A DNA stretch of 64,000 nt from Rhizobium albus (GCA_030160035.1 BSNO01000001.1:124001-188000); one strand, 5' to 3'. Counted from the first letter of the stretch, positions 18,495 through 30,732 are shown. Translations and numbers: made by a program. Notes: a model not told the origin generated them from the sequence alone.

Positions 18495-19037
18495 ATGGCG
18501 ACGCTCGAGAAAGCCGTGCGATATCTGGCGCTGACGCTGGCGATCGCCGGCGGACTGGCCCTGATCTACATAACCTTGATGACCATCGTCTCGATTTCAG
18601 GTCGGGCGTTAGTTTCCGTTGGTCTCCGGCCCGTCCCGGGCGACTTCGAACTGGTCGAGGCTGCGACCGGCTTTGCCGTGTTCAGCTTCCTCGCCTGGTG
18701 TCAGCTCAACCGCGAGCATGCCTCCGTCGAAATTCTGACGATGCGTTTCCCTCCGGTCCTCAATCGCGTCATCGATGTCTTGGTCGATGCGTTGATGCTG
18801 CTCGTCGCCGGTGTCCTCACCTATCAGCACTGGCTCGGCACGCTCGACAAGCTCGCGTATGGCGAAACATCCTTCATCCTGCGCTATCCCGTCTGGTGGG
18901 CCTACGCGCTGGGACTCGTCGGCGCCATCGGCTTCGTCATCGTTGCCGCCTATTGCCTCATCGCCAGCATAAGGGCGCTTGTGCGGCCTGATGATGCGCC
19001 TCCCGTTGGTTCGCAGTCTCAAGGTCCGATCGCGTGA
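18495..19037 (+). CDS. TRAP transporter small permease (DctQ)
   Basis: A 180-residue membrane protein with four hydrophobic helices, the size and layout of a DctQ subunit of tripartite ATP-independent periplasmic transporters. The segment FAVFSFLAWCQLNREHASVEIL is the conserved DctQ signature. It partners the large permease encoded next, with a 4-base GTGA overlap indicating coupled translation. AGGAGG precedes the ATG. No periplasmic substrate-binding protein (DctP) gene is adjacent, so the substrate, normally a carboxylate or sialic-acid-like anion, is undetermined. Confidence 0.88.
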   Translation: MATLEKAVRYLALTLAIAGGLALIYITLMTIVSISGRALVSVGLRPVPGDFELVEAATGFAVFSFLAWCQLNREHASVEILTMRFPPVLNRVIDVLVDALMLLVAGVLTYQHWLGTLDKLAYGETSFILRYPVWWAYALGLVGAIGFVIVAAYCLIASIRALVRPDDAPPVGSQSQGPIA

Positions 19038-20349
19038 CGAATTTCGAAATCGGCCTCTGGTCGTTCCCGGTTCTGCTGGTCCTGATCTTTCTCAGAATTC
19101 CAATCGGCCTCGCGATGCTGCTCGTCGGGATCGGCGGCAGCTTCGCGATCAACGGCTCGTTCCTGATGATCATGGCGCAGCTGAAGAACCTGACCTACGG
19201 CACGTTCTCCTCCTATTCGCTGTCGATCATTCCGCTGTTCCTGCTCATGGGGCAGTTCGCGGCGCTTGGCGGCATGTCACAGGCCCTCTTCCGGGCAGCC
19301 GAAACGTGGCTCGGCCACCGCAAGGGTGGTGTCGCCATGGCTGCCATAGGCGCCTGCGCCGGTTTCGGGGCCATCTGTGGATCGTCGCTGGCGACCGCGG
19401 CCACCATGGGCAAGGTCGCGCTGCCGGAACTCAAGCGCTACGGCTATGCAGGCGGTATCTCCACCGCGACGCTGGCCGCAGGCGGTACGCTCGGCATTCT
19501 CATTCCGCCCTCGGTCATTTTGGTCATCTACGCCATCCTGACCGAACAAAACATCGCGAAGCTTTTTACCGCTGCTTTCGTTCCCGGCATCCTCGCCGCC
19601 ATTGGCTACATCATCGTGATCGCCATCTATGCGCGGGTGAAGCCCGAAGCAGTGGGCAAGCGCGAGCGCGCACCGTATTCGGAGCGTTTCCGTGCTCTTC
19701 TCGGCATCTGGCCCGTCCTCATCGTCTTCATCGCGGTGATCGGCGGCATCTATACCGGCGTCTTCACACCGACGGAGGCTGCGGCCGTGGGCGCGTTCGG
19801 CACGGGCGTGATCGCGCTCGTCAATCGCGGTCTCAACTGGACGACGCTGAAAGAGGCGATCGTCTCAACTGCCGGCGCCACGGGCATGATCTTCTTCATC
19901 GTGCTGGGTGCCGCGGTCTTCAACAGCTTCCTCGCGCTTTCCCAACTGCCGCAGACGATGGCCGCCTTCGTGACCGAGCAGGGGTTCAGCCCCTGGATGG
20001 TGCTGACGATCATCCTCGTTCTTTACCTCGTCATGGGCTGCTTCATGGATTCGCTGTCCATGATCCTGTTGACCGTGCCGATCTTCTTCCCGATCGTTTT
20101 GGTGCTGGATTTCGGCCTCACGGCTGAGGAATTCGCGCTATGGTTCGGCATCCTCATCCTCATCGTGGTGGAGGTGGGTCTGATCACGCCGCCAGTGGGA
20201 ATGAACCTTTTCGTCATCAACTCGATGTCCAAGGAAACGCGCATCTCGGCCACCTACGCCGCAGTCATGCCCTTCGTCGCTTCAGACATCATCCGCACGG
20301 CGATTCTTGTGATCTTCCCAGGGATCTCGCTCGCTTTGGTGCGACTGCT

Positions 20350-20356
<7 letters not shown>
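19034..20356 (+). CDS. TRAP transporter large permease (DctM)
   Basis: A 440-residue integral membrane protein with about 12 helices, a DctM subunit that drives solute uptake with a sodium or proton gradient. Conserved stretches include IPLFLLMGQFAALGGMSQAL, GSSLATAATMGKVALPELK, AAGGTLGILIPPSVILVIYA and EVGLITPPVGMNLFV. The start is a GTG overlapping the dctQ stop. Its 3' end overlaps the convergent pobR gene by 7 bases. Proximity to pobA suggests, without proof, uptake of an aromatic acid such as 4-hydroxybenzoate. Confidence 0.92.
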
Positions 20357-22547
<2,191 letters not shown>

Positions 22548-22574
22548 CCCGGGCTGACCGGGGAAGCGACCGCG

Positions 22575-23792
22575 TCAGTCCTTCTGCATGTCTCCGTGGC
22601 GGGCTAGCGATGACAGCGCCAGCACCACGATGAACAGGATCGGCAGAGCGGTGAACACCGCGGCAAAGCCGGTGTACTCGGCGATGAAGCCGATGACCGA
22701 CGGCGCCACCAGGATGCCTGAGTACCCCATGAAGGTGACGACCGACAGCGCGATACCCTGCGCGAAACCCGGCAAATTGCCGGCAGCCGAAAAGGCGATC
22801 GGCACCATGTTCGAAATGCCGATGCCGGCAATGGCGAAGCCGATGACGGCGACGGTCGCATTGGGAGCCTGACCGGCGACGAGCATGCCCACAATGGCGA
22901 ACATCGTGCAGATGCGCAGCGTCAGCACCGCACCGAGACGGTCACGGATCGGATCGCCGGCAAATCGCATGACGGCCATGGCTGCCGAGAATGCGCCGAA
23001 AGCCATGCCGGAGAGAGCCAGCGTCGCGTCGAGTTCCTGGCGGAGGTAAAGCGCGCCCCAATCGAGGACCGCGCCTTCGGGCGTCATGGAAAAGAGTGCC
23101 ATGATGCCGATGAGATAGGGCAACACGCTTTTCGGCAGTCTAAGCGGTTGTTTTGTTTCCGTTTCGGGAAGCGCATCGCCGCTGATGAAGCGCAGCGCGA
23201 TGAAGACGATCGCAGCAAGCACGAGCGTGACGATGATGACGTGGTTCATCGTGCCGACCGCTGCAATCAATACGCCACCGAGCGCCGCGCCGACGAGACC
23301 GCCCAGGCTCCAGAAACCGTGGCAGGACGACATGATCGCCCGACGCATGGACTTTTCGACATGGACCGCGTTCGCGTTCATTGCGACGTCCATCGCGCCA
23401 AGGAGTCCGCCAAAGAAGAAGATGACGATGACGGCCGCAGGAACGGTGGGCGCAAGCGTCAGGAGAAGCAAGGCCGGAATGCAGGCGATCGCGGTGATGC
23501 GGGTGACAAAAGCGGAGCCGAGACGCGCGACCATGGCGCCGCCAACGGGCATCATCACGAGCGAGCCGAGCCCGAAGACGAGGATCATCAGGCCGAGCTG
23601 GCTTTCGCTCAGGCCCAGGCGTCCGGCAAAATCCGGGATCTTCGGGGCCCAGCTTCCGACAATGAACCCATTGGCGAAGAAGAGAGCGGAGATGGCCGCG
23701 CGCTGACTTGGAAAGAAGCCGGTCGCGGCGCTTGAGTGTCCTGTCGTGCCGTGCATGTCACATATCCCGGGCCGAAGCTCTGCGGGTTCCAT
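22575..23792 (-). CDS. MFS transporter, YbjJ-like
   Basis: A 405-residue major facilitator superfamily protein with 12 predicted helices. The first loop pattern GSWAPKIPDFAGRLGLSESQLG and the SLGGLVGAALGG stretch recall the YbjJ/FucP-like branch. The substrate is unknown. Two in-frame ATGs, at 23792 and 23756, are possible starts and neither has a strong ribosome-binding site. The gene is convergent with pobA, separated by only 27 bases, and lies downstream of pyc on the same strand after 74 bases, so cotranscription with pyc is possible. Confidence 0.82.
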   Translation of the reverse strand: MEPAELRPGICDMHGTTGHSSAATGFFPSQRAAISALFFANGFIVGSWAPKIPDFAGRLGLSESQLGLMILVFGLGSLVMMPVGGAMVARLGSAFVTRITAIACIPALLLLTLAPTVPAAVIVIFFFGGLLGAMDVAMNANAVHVEKSMRRAIMSSCHGFWSLGGLVGAALGGVLIAAVGTMNHVIIVTLVLAAIVFIALRFISGDALPETETKQPLRLPKSVLPYLIGIMALFSMTPEGAVLDWGALYLRQELDATLALSGMAFGAFSAAMAVMRFAGDPIRDRLGAVLTLRICTMFAIVGMLVAGQAPNATVAVIGFAIAGIGISNMVPIAFSAAGNLPGFAQGIALSVVTFMGYSGILVAPSVIGFIAEYTGFAAVFTALPILFIVVLALSSLARHGDMQKD

Positions 23793-23866
23793 TAAATCGA
23801 TTTGATCGCGTTGGAAATGGGGCAGGCGCGCGTTTTCACATGCCCCACTTCACGATTGATGGCAGA

Positions 23867-26800
23867 TCATTCCGCTGTGTAGGTTGCGAGAAGATCCTTG
23901 GCATCGATCTGGTCGCCGGCTTTCACCAGCACTTCGCCAATGACACCATCGCGGTCGGCGTGGATCGCCGTCTCCATCTTCATCGCTTCGATGGAGAGGA
24001 TCACGTCGCCCGACGCCACCTTTTGGCCTGCAGAGACCGCGATTGTGGAGACGACACCCGGCATCGGCGCGCCGATGTGGTGGTCGTTGCCGGCTTCTGC
24101 CTTGCGCTTGACGCCGCTGCCGCCTGCTCCGTGGGCGCGGTCGGGCACTTTCACTCGGCGCGGCTGGCCATTGAGCTCGAAGAAGACGGTGATCATGCCC
24201 TTGTCGTTGGTCTCGCCGATCGCCTGGTTGCGCACGACGAGCGTCTTGCCCTTTTCGAGATCGACGAACAGTTCTTCGCCGACATCGAGGCCGTAGAAAT
24301 AGGCGGGCGTCGGCAGCACGCTGACGGGGCCGTAGGTCTCGGAGGCCAACGCGAAATCCGTAAAGACCTTGGGATACATGAGGTAAGAGGCGAATTCGAA
24401 CTCGTCGACCTCGCGTTCCAGCGTCTCTTCGATCGACTTGCGCTCAGCGGCGAGATCGGCGGGCTCCAGAAGCGCGCCCGGGCGTTCGGTAAACGGCTTC
24501 TCGTCCTTCAGTATTTTCTTCTGCAGGGCTGCAGGCCAGCCGGATGGCGGCTGCCCGAGATCGCCGCGCATCATCGATACGACGGAGTCCGGGAAGGAGA
24601 TGTCCTTTGCGGGGTTCTCCACATCGGCGACAGACAAATCCTGCGAAACCATCATCAGCGCCATGTCGCCAACGACCTTGGAGGAGGGGGTCACTTTCAC
24701 GATGTCGCCGAACATGCGGTTGGCGTCCGCATAGGCCTGCGCCACTTCGTGCCAGCGGGTTTCAAGCCCGAGCGAGCGGGCCTGTTCCTTGAGGTTGGTG
24801 AACTGGCCGCCCGGCATTTCGTGCAGGTAGACCTCCGAGGCAGGCCCGCGCAGGTCACTTTCGAAAGCGGCATACTGGTTGCGCACCGCTTCCCAGTAGA
24901 AGGAAATTCGGCGGATCCATTCCGGGTCGAGACCGGGATCGCGCTCGGTGTTGCGCAGGGCTTCCACGATCGAGCCGAGGCAGGGCTGCGAGGTGTTGCC
25001 GGACAGCGCATCCATCGCCGCATCGATGACGTCGACGCCGGCATCGACGGCCGCCAGCACGGTAGCGCCGGCAATGCCCGAGGTGTCGTGGGTGTGGAAA
25101 TGGATCGGCAGATCGGTGGTGTCGCGCAGTGCCTTGAACAGCACGCGGGCAGCGGCAGGTTTCAGCAGCCCGGCCATGTCCTTCAGCGCGATGATGTTGG
25201 CGCCGGCGGCCTCAAGTTCCTTTGCGAGGTTGGTGTAGTAAGCGAGATCGTATTTGGCGCGCTCCGGATCGAGGATGTTGCCGGTGTAGCAGATAGCGGC
25301 TTCGCAAAGCCGGCCTGTCTCGCGCACCGCATCCATGGCGACGCGCATGTTGTCGACCCAGTTCAAGCAATCGAAGACGCGGAAGACGTCGATGCCGCCC
25401 TTTGCCGCCTGTTCGACGAAATGGCGCACGACGTTGTCGGGGTAATTCTTGTAGCCAACCCCATTGGCGCCGCGCAGAAGCATCTGCAACAGAATGTTCG
25501 GCGCACCCTTGCGCACGAGATCGAGGCGCTCCCAGGGGTCTTCCGTGAGAAAGCGCATGGACACGTCAAATGTCGCGCCGCCCCAGCATTCGAGCGAGAA
25601 GAGCTCGGGGAGCGCGCGGGCGTAGGTGTCGGAGATGCGCGCGATGTCGTAGGTGCGCATCCGGGTCGCCAGAAGCGACTGGTGGCCGTCGCGCATGGTC
25701 GTGTCGGTCAGGAGCACGCGCGTTTCACCGCGCATCCATTCGGCGAACTTTTCCGGACCGAGTGCGTCGAGCCGCTGCTTGGTTCCGTCGGGGATTTCCT
25801 TCTTGCCCACGTGGGGAATGCGTGGCGCTGCCGCTTCCGCCGGCACCGGGCGGCCCTTCACTTCGGGGTGGCCGTTGACGGTCACGTCGGCAAGGTAGGT
25901 CAGAAGCTTGGTGGCGCGGTCCTGACGGCCCACTTGTTCGAAAAGCTCCGGCGTCTCGTCGATGAAGCGGGTCGTGTAGCTGTTGTCGCGGAATTTCGGG
26001 TGACCGATGATCGCTTCGAGAAAGGTCAAATTGGTGGCGATGCCGCGGATACGGAATTCGCGCAGGGCCCTGTCCATACGCAGGATCGCCTCCTCCGCCG
26101 TCGGCGCCCAGGCGGTGACTTTCTCCAGAAGCGGATCATAGAAGCGCGTGATGACGGCGCCCGAATACGCTGTGCCGCCATCGAGGCGGATGCCGAAGCC
26201 GGTCGCGCCGCGATAGGCGGTGATGCGGCCATAGTCGGGAATGAAGTTCTGCTCCGGGTCCTCGGTGGTGATGCGGCACTGAAGCGCGTGACCGTTGAGC
26301 TTGATGTCTTCCTGGCGCGGGACGCCCGATTCCGGAGTGCCGATTTTCTGGCCTTCGAGAATGCGGATCTGCGCCTTGACGATGTCGATGCCGGTCACTT
26401 CCTCGGTGACCGTATGCTCCACCTGGATGCGCGGATTGACCTCGATGAAGTAGAATTCCTGCGTGTCGGCATCCATCAGGAATTCGACGGTGCCGGCGCC
26501 GACATAGGACGTGGCTTCCGCGATCTTGCGTGCGTAGCTGGCGATCTCGGCGCGCTTCTCGTTCGATAGATAAGGCGCTGGCGCGCGCTCCACGACCTTC
26601 TGGTTGCGGCGCTGGATGGAGCAGTCGCGCTCGAAGAGATCGACGACGGTGCCGTGTGTGTCGCCGAGTATCTGGCTTTCGACGTGGCGGGCGCGCTCGA
26701 CGAGCTTTTCGAGGTAGACTTCGTCCTTGCCGAAGGCAGCCTTCGCCTCGCGCTTGGCTTCCGTCACCTCACGCGCAAGATCGGAGGCCTGGCGGATGAC

Positions 26801-27331
26801 GCGCATGCCGCGGCCGCCGCCACCCCAGGACGCCTTCAGCATGAGCGGGTAGCCGATGGCGTCCGCCATTCTAGCCACTTCGTCCATGTCGTCCGGCAAG
26901 GGCTCGGTGGCCGGCACGACCGGCACCCCGACTTCGATGGCGAGATTGCGCGCGGCAACCTTGTTGCCCAAGCGACGCATCGTATCGGGGCTCGGGCCGA
27001 TGAAGATGATGCCGTGCTCGGCGCAGGCGTCGGCGAATTCCGGGCTTTCGGACAGCAGGCCGTAGCCCGGGTGGATTGCATCGGCGCCTGAGAGCTTTGC
27101 GACGCGGATCACCTCGTCGATCGACAGATAGCTTTCGATGGGGCCAAGATCGCGCTCCAGATGCGGACCGCGCCCGACCTGATAGCTCTCATCGGCCTTG
27201 AAGCGGTGAAGGGCGAGCTTGTCCTCTTCCGCCCAGATGGCGACGGTCTTGATGCCAAGTTCGTTGGCGGCGCGGAAGACGCGGATGGCGATTTCGGAAC
27301 GGTTGGCAACGAGAATCTTCGAAATCGGCAC
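23867..27331 (-). CDS. pyc: Pyruvate carboxylase
   Basis: A 1154-residue biotin enzyme that carboxylates pyruvate to oxaloacetate, replenishing the TCA cycle. Domains in order: biotin carboxylase with ATP-grasp (WGGGGRGMR about residue 170, FIEVNPRIQVEHTVTEEVTGID about 295), carboxyltransferase (TTMRDGHQSLLATRMRT about 550, FHTHDTSG about 745), allosteric/tetramerisation linker and C-terminal biotinyl domain with EAMKMETA (about 1120). Single-chain organisation and length match alpha4 PYC. The start is a GTG with AAGGAGA upstream. Anaplerosis fits a heterotroph that grows on C3 compounds or stores PHB. Confidence 0.97.
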   Translation of the reverse strand: MPISKILVANRSEIAIRVFRAANELGIKTVAIWAEEDKLALHRFKADESYQVGRGPHLERDLGPIESYLSIDEVIRVAKLSGADAIHPGYGLLSESPEFADACAEHGIIFIGPSPDTMRRLGNKVAARNLAIEVGVPVVPATEPLPDDMDEVARMADAIGYPLMLKASWGGGGRGMRVIRQASDLAREVTEAKREAKAAFGKDEVYLEKLVERARHVESQILGDTHGTVVDLFERDCSIQRRNQKVVERAPAPYLSNEKRAEIASYARKIAEATSYVGAGTVEFLMDADTQEFYFIEVNPRIQVEHTVTEEVTGIDIVKAQIRILEGQKIGTPESGVPRQEDIKLNGHALQCRITTEDPEQNFIPDYGRITAYRGATGFGIRLDGGTAYSGAVITRFYDPLLEKVTAWAPTAEEAILRMDRALREFRIRGIATNLTFLEAIIGHPKFRDNSYTTRFIDETPELFEQVGRQDRATKLLTYLADVTVNGHPEVKGRPVPAEAAAPRIPHVGKKEIPDGTKQRLDALGPEKFAEWMRGETRVLLTDTTMRDGHQSLLATRMRTYDIARISDTYARALPELFSLECWGGATFDVSMRFLTEDPWERLDLVRKGAPNILLQMLLRGANGVGYKNYPDNVVRHFVEQAAKGGIDVFRVFDCLNWVDNMRVAMDAVRETGRLCEAAICYTGNILDPERAKYDLAYYTNLAKELEAAGANIIALKDMAGLLKPAAARVLFKALRDTTDLPIHFHTHDTSGIAGATVLAAVDAGVDVIDAAMDALSGNTSQPCLGSIVEALRNTERDPGLDPEWIRRISFYWEAVRNQYAAFESDLRGPASEVYLHEMPGGQFTNLKEQARSLGLETRWHEVAQAYADANRMFGDIVKVTPSSKVVGDMALMMVSQDLSVADVENPAKDISFPDSVVSMMRGDLGQPPSGWPAALQKKILKDEKPFTERPGALLEPADLAAERKSIEETLEREVDEFEFASYLMYPKVFTDFALASETYGPVSVLPTPAYFYGLDVGEELFVDLEKGKTLVVRNQAIGETNDKGMITVFFELNGQPRRVKVPDRAHGAGGSGVKRKAEAGNDHHIGAPMPGVVSTIAVSAGQKVASGDVILSIEAMKMETAIHADRDGVIGEVLVKAGDQIDAKDLLATYTAE

Positions 27332-27423
27332 AGCGCAGCTCTCCTTCGCGGCACAGGCCCGTGCCGGTCCTTAACTTTGGAATGTCTAGCGCAGAATTGC
27401 TGCGGTGCAAACCGATTGAAAGA

Positions 27424-28164
27424 TCAGGAAACAAGTCCAAGCCGAAAGGCGAGCGCGACCGCGTGGTGGCGGTTCTTGGCCTTCAATTTCTGCTGAATGC
27501 CGTTCATGTACCAATCGACCGTGTGGTTGGAGATTTCAAGAACCGCAGCGATCTCCGGGGATGTCATGCCGTCGGCCAGGTAATGCAACGACTCCATCTC
27601 CCGATGGGTGAGTTTGATGTCATCAAGGGCATCGAGCGGGTGCGCCTGTCCCAGGCCCTTCAGGTCAGCCATTCGCCAATAGGCTTTGCTCGCCAATGCT
27701 CCGATCACCGCAAGATCGGCACTTTGAAGGTCGACGGGCTCTCCGCCGATGCTGAGATGCGCCAGAAGCCCCCGGCGTCCATGTACCGGGAAGCTGTAGC
27801 CATCCTTGAGACCGGCTTTGCTGGCATCCGCCATCATCCGGTCCATCCGCTTTCCGTGCTTGCCGTTCGCATGCAGATCGGCCGCAGTCTGCCAGCGAAA
27901 ACCAGAGCGTGACTGGCCGAGATGGCGCACGACCGGGTCGATCAGAAGGTACTTCCGCCTCACATAGGTTTCCGCCCACCCCTCGGGCAGGATCCCCGAA
28001 AGCAGCGCGTCGCCCAGCGGTTCGTGCGGCAACTGGGCTCGAACAAGGCCGTGATAGGCCACACCATAAGCTTCGAGCGCCTGCTGCAGGATTTCCGTCA
28101 CTTCCTCCGACGTCTCAGCGTTGTCGATGCGATCGATGGCGGCAAGAACGGCGCTGACAGTCAC
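27424..28164 (-). CDS. LuxR-family regulator with autoinducer-binding domain (LuxR solo)
   Basis: A 246-residue regulator. The N-terminal autoinducer-binding domain keeps the usual landmarks: a tryptophan and tyrosine in EGWAETYVRRKYLLIDPVV, the Asp-Pro pair, and a tryptophan in SGFRWQTA. The C-terminal LuxR helix-turn-helix is LTHREMESLHYLADGMTSPEI through NHTVDWYMNGIQQKL, retaining the invariant glutamate and glycine. The start is GTG at 28164 with AAGGAG 7 bases upstream. No LuxI-type synthase gene is nearby, so this is an orphan (solo) receptor for an acyl-homoserine lactone or other signal. Its upstream region holds two palindromes. Confidence 0.88.
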   Translation of the reverse strand: MTVSAVLAAIDRIDNAETSEEVTEILQQALEAYGVAYHGLVRAQLPHEPLGDALLSGILPEGWAETYVRRKYLLIDPVVRHLGQSRSGFRWQTAADLHANGKHGKRMDRMMADASKAGLKDGYSFPVHGRRGLLAHLSIGGEPVDLQSADLAVIGALASKAYWRMADLKGLGQAHPLDALDDIKLTHREMESLHYLADGMTSPEIAAVLEISNHTVDWYMNGIQQKLKAKNRHHAVALAFRLGLVS

Positions 28165-28207
28165 CTGCGGGCTCCTTGGAAGGCGGGAGAGACGGGGTTC
28201 TCGGCAA

Positions 28208-28254
28208 GGCGCCTAGGGCGCCCCACAAGCTTATGAGATTCGGTGCATGATGCA
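28208..28254. promoter_or_regulatory. Two palindromes upstream of the luxR-type gene
   Basis: GGCGCC-TAG-GGCGCC at 28208-28222 and TGCAT-G-ATGCA at 28244-28254 are perfect inverted repeats within 100 bases upstream of the LuxR-type regulator and in the divergent promoter region of the DJ-1 family gene. They are candidate operators. Neither matches a classical 20-bp lux box, so binding by this regulator is only a suggestion. Confidence 0.35.
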
Positions 28255-28413
28255 ACGAGACGATGCATTTTGGATGTTCGACGATGTGCGCATGTCGCGC
28301 AGGTTGTAGACGCCAAGCTTCCCGCATTTCTTCGAAACAAAGCGGAACGGTCGCCGCGCGCGATGCGTTTGGCAGGGGAGACGGGGGGAGGCTCACAATC
28401 AAAGGAGACGAGC

Positions 28414-28980
28414 ATGCCCAAAATCGAATCTGCAAAAATCGCGATCCTGGCAACCGATGGCTACGAACGTTCAGAACTGCGCGAGCCGCTGGATTTTCTG
28501 AAGTCCAAGGGTGCCAAGGTCGATGTCGTGTCGTTGAAGTCCGGCGAGATCAAGAGCTGGGACGAAGACAACTGGGGTGACAGCGTCACCGTCGACAAAA
28601 CCCTCGATGAAATCAGCGTCAGCGATTACGACGCGCTTGTTCTTCCGGGCGGTCAGATCAATCCTGACCTGCTGCGCGTCGAAGAGAAAGCCGTCAACTT
28701 CGTTCGTGAATTCGCCGAATCCGGCAAGACGCTCGCTGCGATCTGCCACGGCCCATGGCTTCTCGTGGAGGCTGACGTGGTGCGTGGCCGCAACGTCACG
28801 TCCTACGGCTCGATCAAGACTGACCTGATCAATGCCGGAGCGAACTGGAGCGATCAGGAAGTGGTAACCGACGAGGCCGTGATCACCTCGCGCAACCCCA
28901 AGGATCTACCGGCATTCAACGCCAAGATCGTCGAGGAAATCGAAGAAGGCCGTCACGAGCGTCAGATCGCTGCCGAGTAA
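28414..28980 (+). CDS. DJ-1/PfpI family protein (type 1 glutamine amidotransferase-like)
   Basis: A 188-residue cytoplasmic protein of the DJ-1/PfpI superfamily, closest in pattern to YhbO/YraA-like stress proteins. The nucleophile-elbow cysteine is in AAICHGPWLLVEA (about residue 112) and the upstream glutamate region is LATDGYERSELREP. VLPGGQINPDLLR is the usual glycine-rich loop. Members act as deglycases, glyoxalases or chaperones; the exact activity is debated. The start is ATG 28414 with AAAGGAG 8 bases upstream; an in-frame ATG at 28243 is less likely. A strong terminator follows. Confidence 0.9.
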   Translation: MPKIESAKIAILATDGYERSELREPLDFLKSKGAKVDVVSLKSGEIKSWDEDNWGDSVTVDKTLDEISVSDYDALVLPGGQINPDLLRVEEKAVNFVREFAESGKTLAAICHGPWLLVEADVVRGRNVTSYGSIKTDLINAGANWSDQEVVTDEAVITSRNPKDLPAFNAKIVEEIEEGRHERQIAAE

Positions 28981-29004
28981 GCCTTCGACCCACTGAAGAT
29001 TAAG

Positions 29005-29033
29005 AGAGCGGCCCTGGTGGCCGCTCTTTTTTT
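29005..29033 (+). terminator. Strong rho-independent terminator
   Basis: AGAGCGGCC (29005-29013) and GGCCGCTCT (29019-29027) form a perfect 9-bp stem with a CTGGT loop, and the stem runs into seven Ts. It ends the DJ-1 family gene and separates it from the convergent phospholipase gene. Confidence 0.92.
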
Positions 29034-29037
29034 GACC

Positions 29038-30732
29038 TCAGACGAGTTCGTCAGGCACCAGCCACGACTTCTTGGCGTGCGCGTCGAGGTGATGACGTGG
29101 CAGCGGGACGATGAAGCCCTGACGCTCTTCGGCCGTGCCCTTGGCGTTCTTCAGCGCAATGGCGTTCCAGCGCTTCAGATGTTCGGACGTCCAGGTCGAC
29201 GTGTCCATGTCCAGCGCGTGCTCCCAAAGGCGCACGCGGTACTTTTTCACCGACGTCTCTCCTCGCCAGGCGATTGCCGTCTCGGTGTCCGTCACAAGAC
29301 TGCGGTCATTGAGGTTTGCCGAGCCGATGATCGCGATCTTGTCGTCGCAGACCATCGTCTTTGCATGAATGTAGATCGTGTTCTTGATGATCTCGTCGGG
29401 GTCGTCTTCTTCCGGATCCGGAAGCTTGTCGTCGCGCGGCATCTGCATGCAGTAGATGCCGAGCCGATCGCCGAACGCGTCGTAGAGCATGTCGGTGTTC
29501 TTCTCACGCAGATACTGCCCGTGGCGTGTCGCAATGTTGGGCTCGTCTTCGACGAAGGCGTCCTCGGGGATGAGCGGGAGAACCAGCATCAATTCGAGCT
29601 GCTTGTTCTTTTTAGCACGTTCGCACAGCGCTTCGGCGATGGCGGTCGATCGGATGTACTGATTTTCGATGTAAATGAAGTCCTCGGCCTTCGAAATGAT
29701 GTCGAGGTAGGTTTCACGTATCTCCGTGATCTGCGTTGTCGGCGAACGCGAGAGCCACGACCTGCTCTGCTTGGAGATCGTGCGCATCGGCTTGACCTCG
29801 ACGCCGCCCTTGACCGGCTTCGTTTCCGGAACGTCGGTTGCGAGCTCGGGGATCGTGATGCCGTTCGGCATCTGCTTGATCCCCTCCGGCGCCTTCAGCG
29901 ATTTCATAAATGCGATGCTTTCCTCGCGTTCCTCATTCCAGCGGCTGCGAAAATGACGGGCGAAAAAGGTTGCGACCGGCCCTTCGAGCCTGCAGGCCAC
30001 GTCATGCCAGGGGAAAGCGTTGTCGTGGTCCCAGTCGTCCTTGCGCTTGGTGGTGATGTCCAGGCCGCCCAGAAAGACGATCCGGTCATCGATGACGCAC
30101 AATTTCTCGTGATGTGCCGCAGGGTAGAACCCGGGAAAGGCCGTCGGCTTGATCGAGCAGGTTTTGCCATCGAAATTGATGAAAGGCCAAAGGCCAGGCG
30201 CCGTTTCGAGATAGGCTACCTTTTCTTTCTTGGTCTTGAAGGCATTGATGATATTGACCTTTTCCGCAAGCTTCCAGCGCAGGATGGGTTGCGCCGCGGT
30301 GCGTGCAGCCGGACCCCAGCGGGTATCGTGGCGCGAACACATGATGGAAAAATGATGCTTCTTGTCCTCGGGCAGAACATCGGCGATTGCATGCAGCTTT
30401 CGATAGGCTTTCCAGGCATCGAGATGAAAGGTCGTGCCGATCACGGGATCGAAATCCGCCACGACGATGCGCAAATCGACACCCCGTTCCACGACGTTTT
30501 GCATGAGCCCGCTCAGCGTTTTGGCCTTCACCTTGCCGGTCGTCTTAATGGAGGGCTCGAGCGTCCAATAAGCCATGTGGACGGACGATTCTGCCCCATC
30601 AATGGCTTCTTCGAGCGCGGCGTAGGTTGCCATGCCGCCGATCAGCGGCTCCACTTCGTGGCCGGCCGTAAAATCCATTCCATCGGGATGGGTCGCGAAA
30701 AGGTCGCCATCGTACTTCACGCTCTTCGCCAT
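29038..30732 (-). CDS. Phospholipase D-family protein with two HKD motifs
   Basis: A 564-residue protein of the PLD superfamily. Two catalytic HxKx4D motifs are visible: AHHEKLCVIDDRIVFLGG near residue 208 and IYIHAKTMVCDDKIAIIGSANLNDRS near residue 455, the spacing of eukaryotic-type or Streptomyces-like PLDs with both halves in one chain. Such enzymes hydrolyse or transphosphatidylate phospholipids, for instance phosphatidylcholine to phosphatidate and choline. No signal peptide is evident. Rhizobial PLDs of this type act on host or own phosphatidylcholine. The gene is monocistronic and convergent with the DJ-1 family gene. Confidence 0.88.
   Translation of the reverse strand: MAKSVKYDGDLFATHPDGMDFTAGHEVEPLIGGMATYAALEEAIDGAESSVHMAYWTLEPSIKTTGKVKAKTLSGLMQNVVERGVDLRIVVADFDPVIGTTFHLDAWKAYRKLHAIADVLPEDKKHHFSIMCSRHDTRWGPAARTAAQPILRWKLAEKVNIINAFKTKKEKVAYLETAPGLWPFINFDGKTCSIKPTAFPGFYPAAHHEKLCVIDDRIVFLGGLDITTKRKDDWDHDNAFPWHDVACRLEGPVATFFARHFRSRWNEEREESIAFMKSLKAPEGIKQMPNGITIPELATDVPETKPVKGGVEVKPMRTISKQSRSWLSRSPTTQITEIRETYLDIISKAEDFIYIENQYIRSTAIAEALCERAKKNKQLELMLVLPLIPEDAFVEDEPNIATRHGQYLREKNTDMLYDAFGDRLGIYCMQMPRDDKLPDPEEDDPDEIIKNTIYIHAKTMVCDDKIAIIGSANLNDRSLVTDTETAIAWRGETSVKKYRVRLWEHALDMDTSTWTSEHLKRWNAIALKNAKGTAEERQGFIVPLPRHHLDAHAKKSWLVPDELV

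Noticed and set aside
23708-26569. A 953-codon open frame on the plus strand opposite pyc
   Set aside because: It is antisense to a full-length, motif-rich pyruvate carboxylase; high GC at third codon positions leaves long stop-free antisense frames, and it has no recognisable domain.
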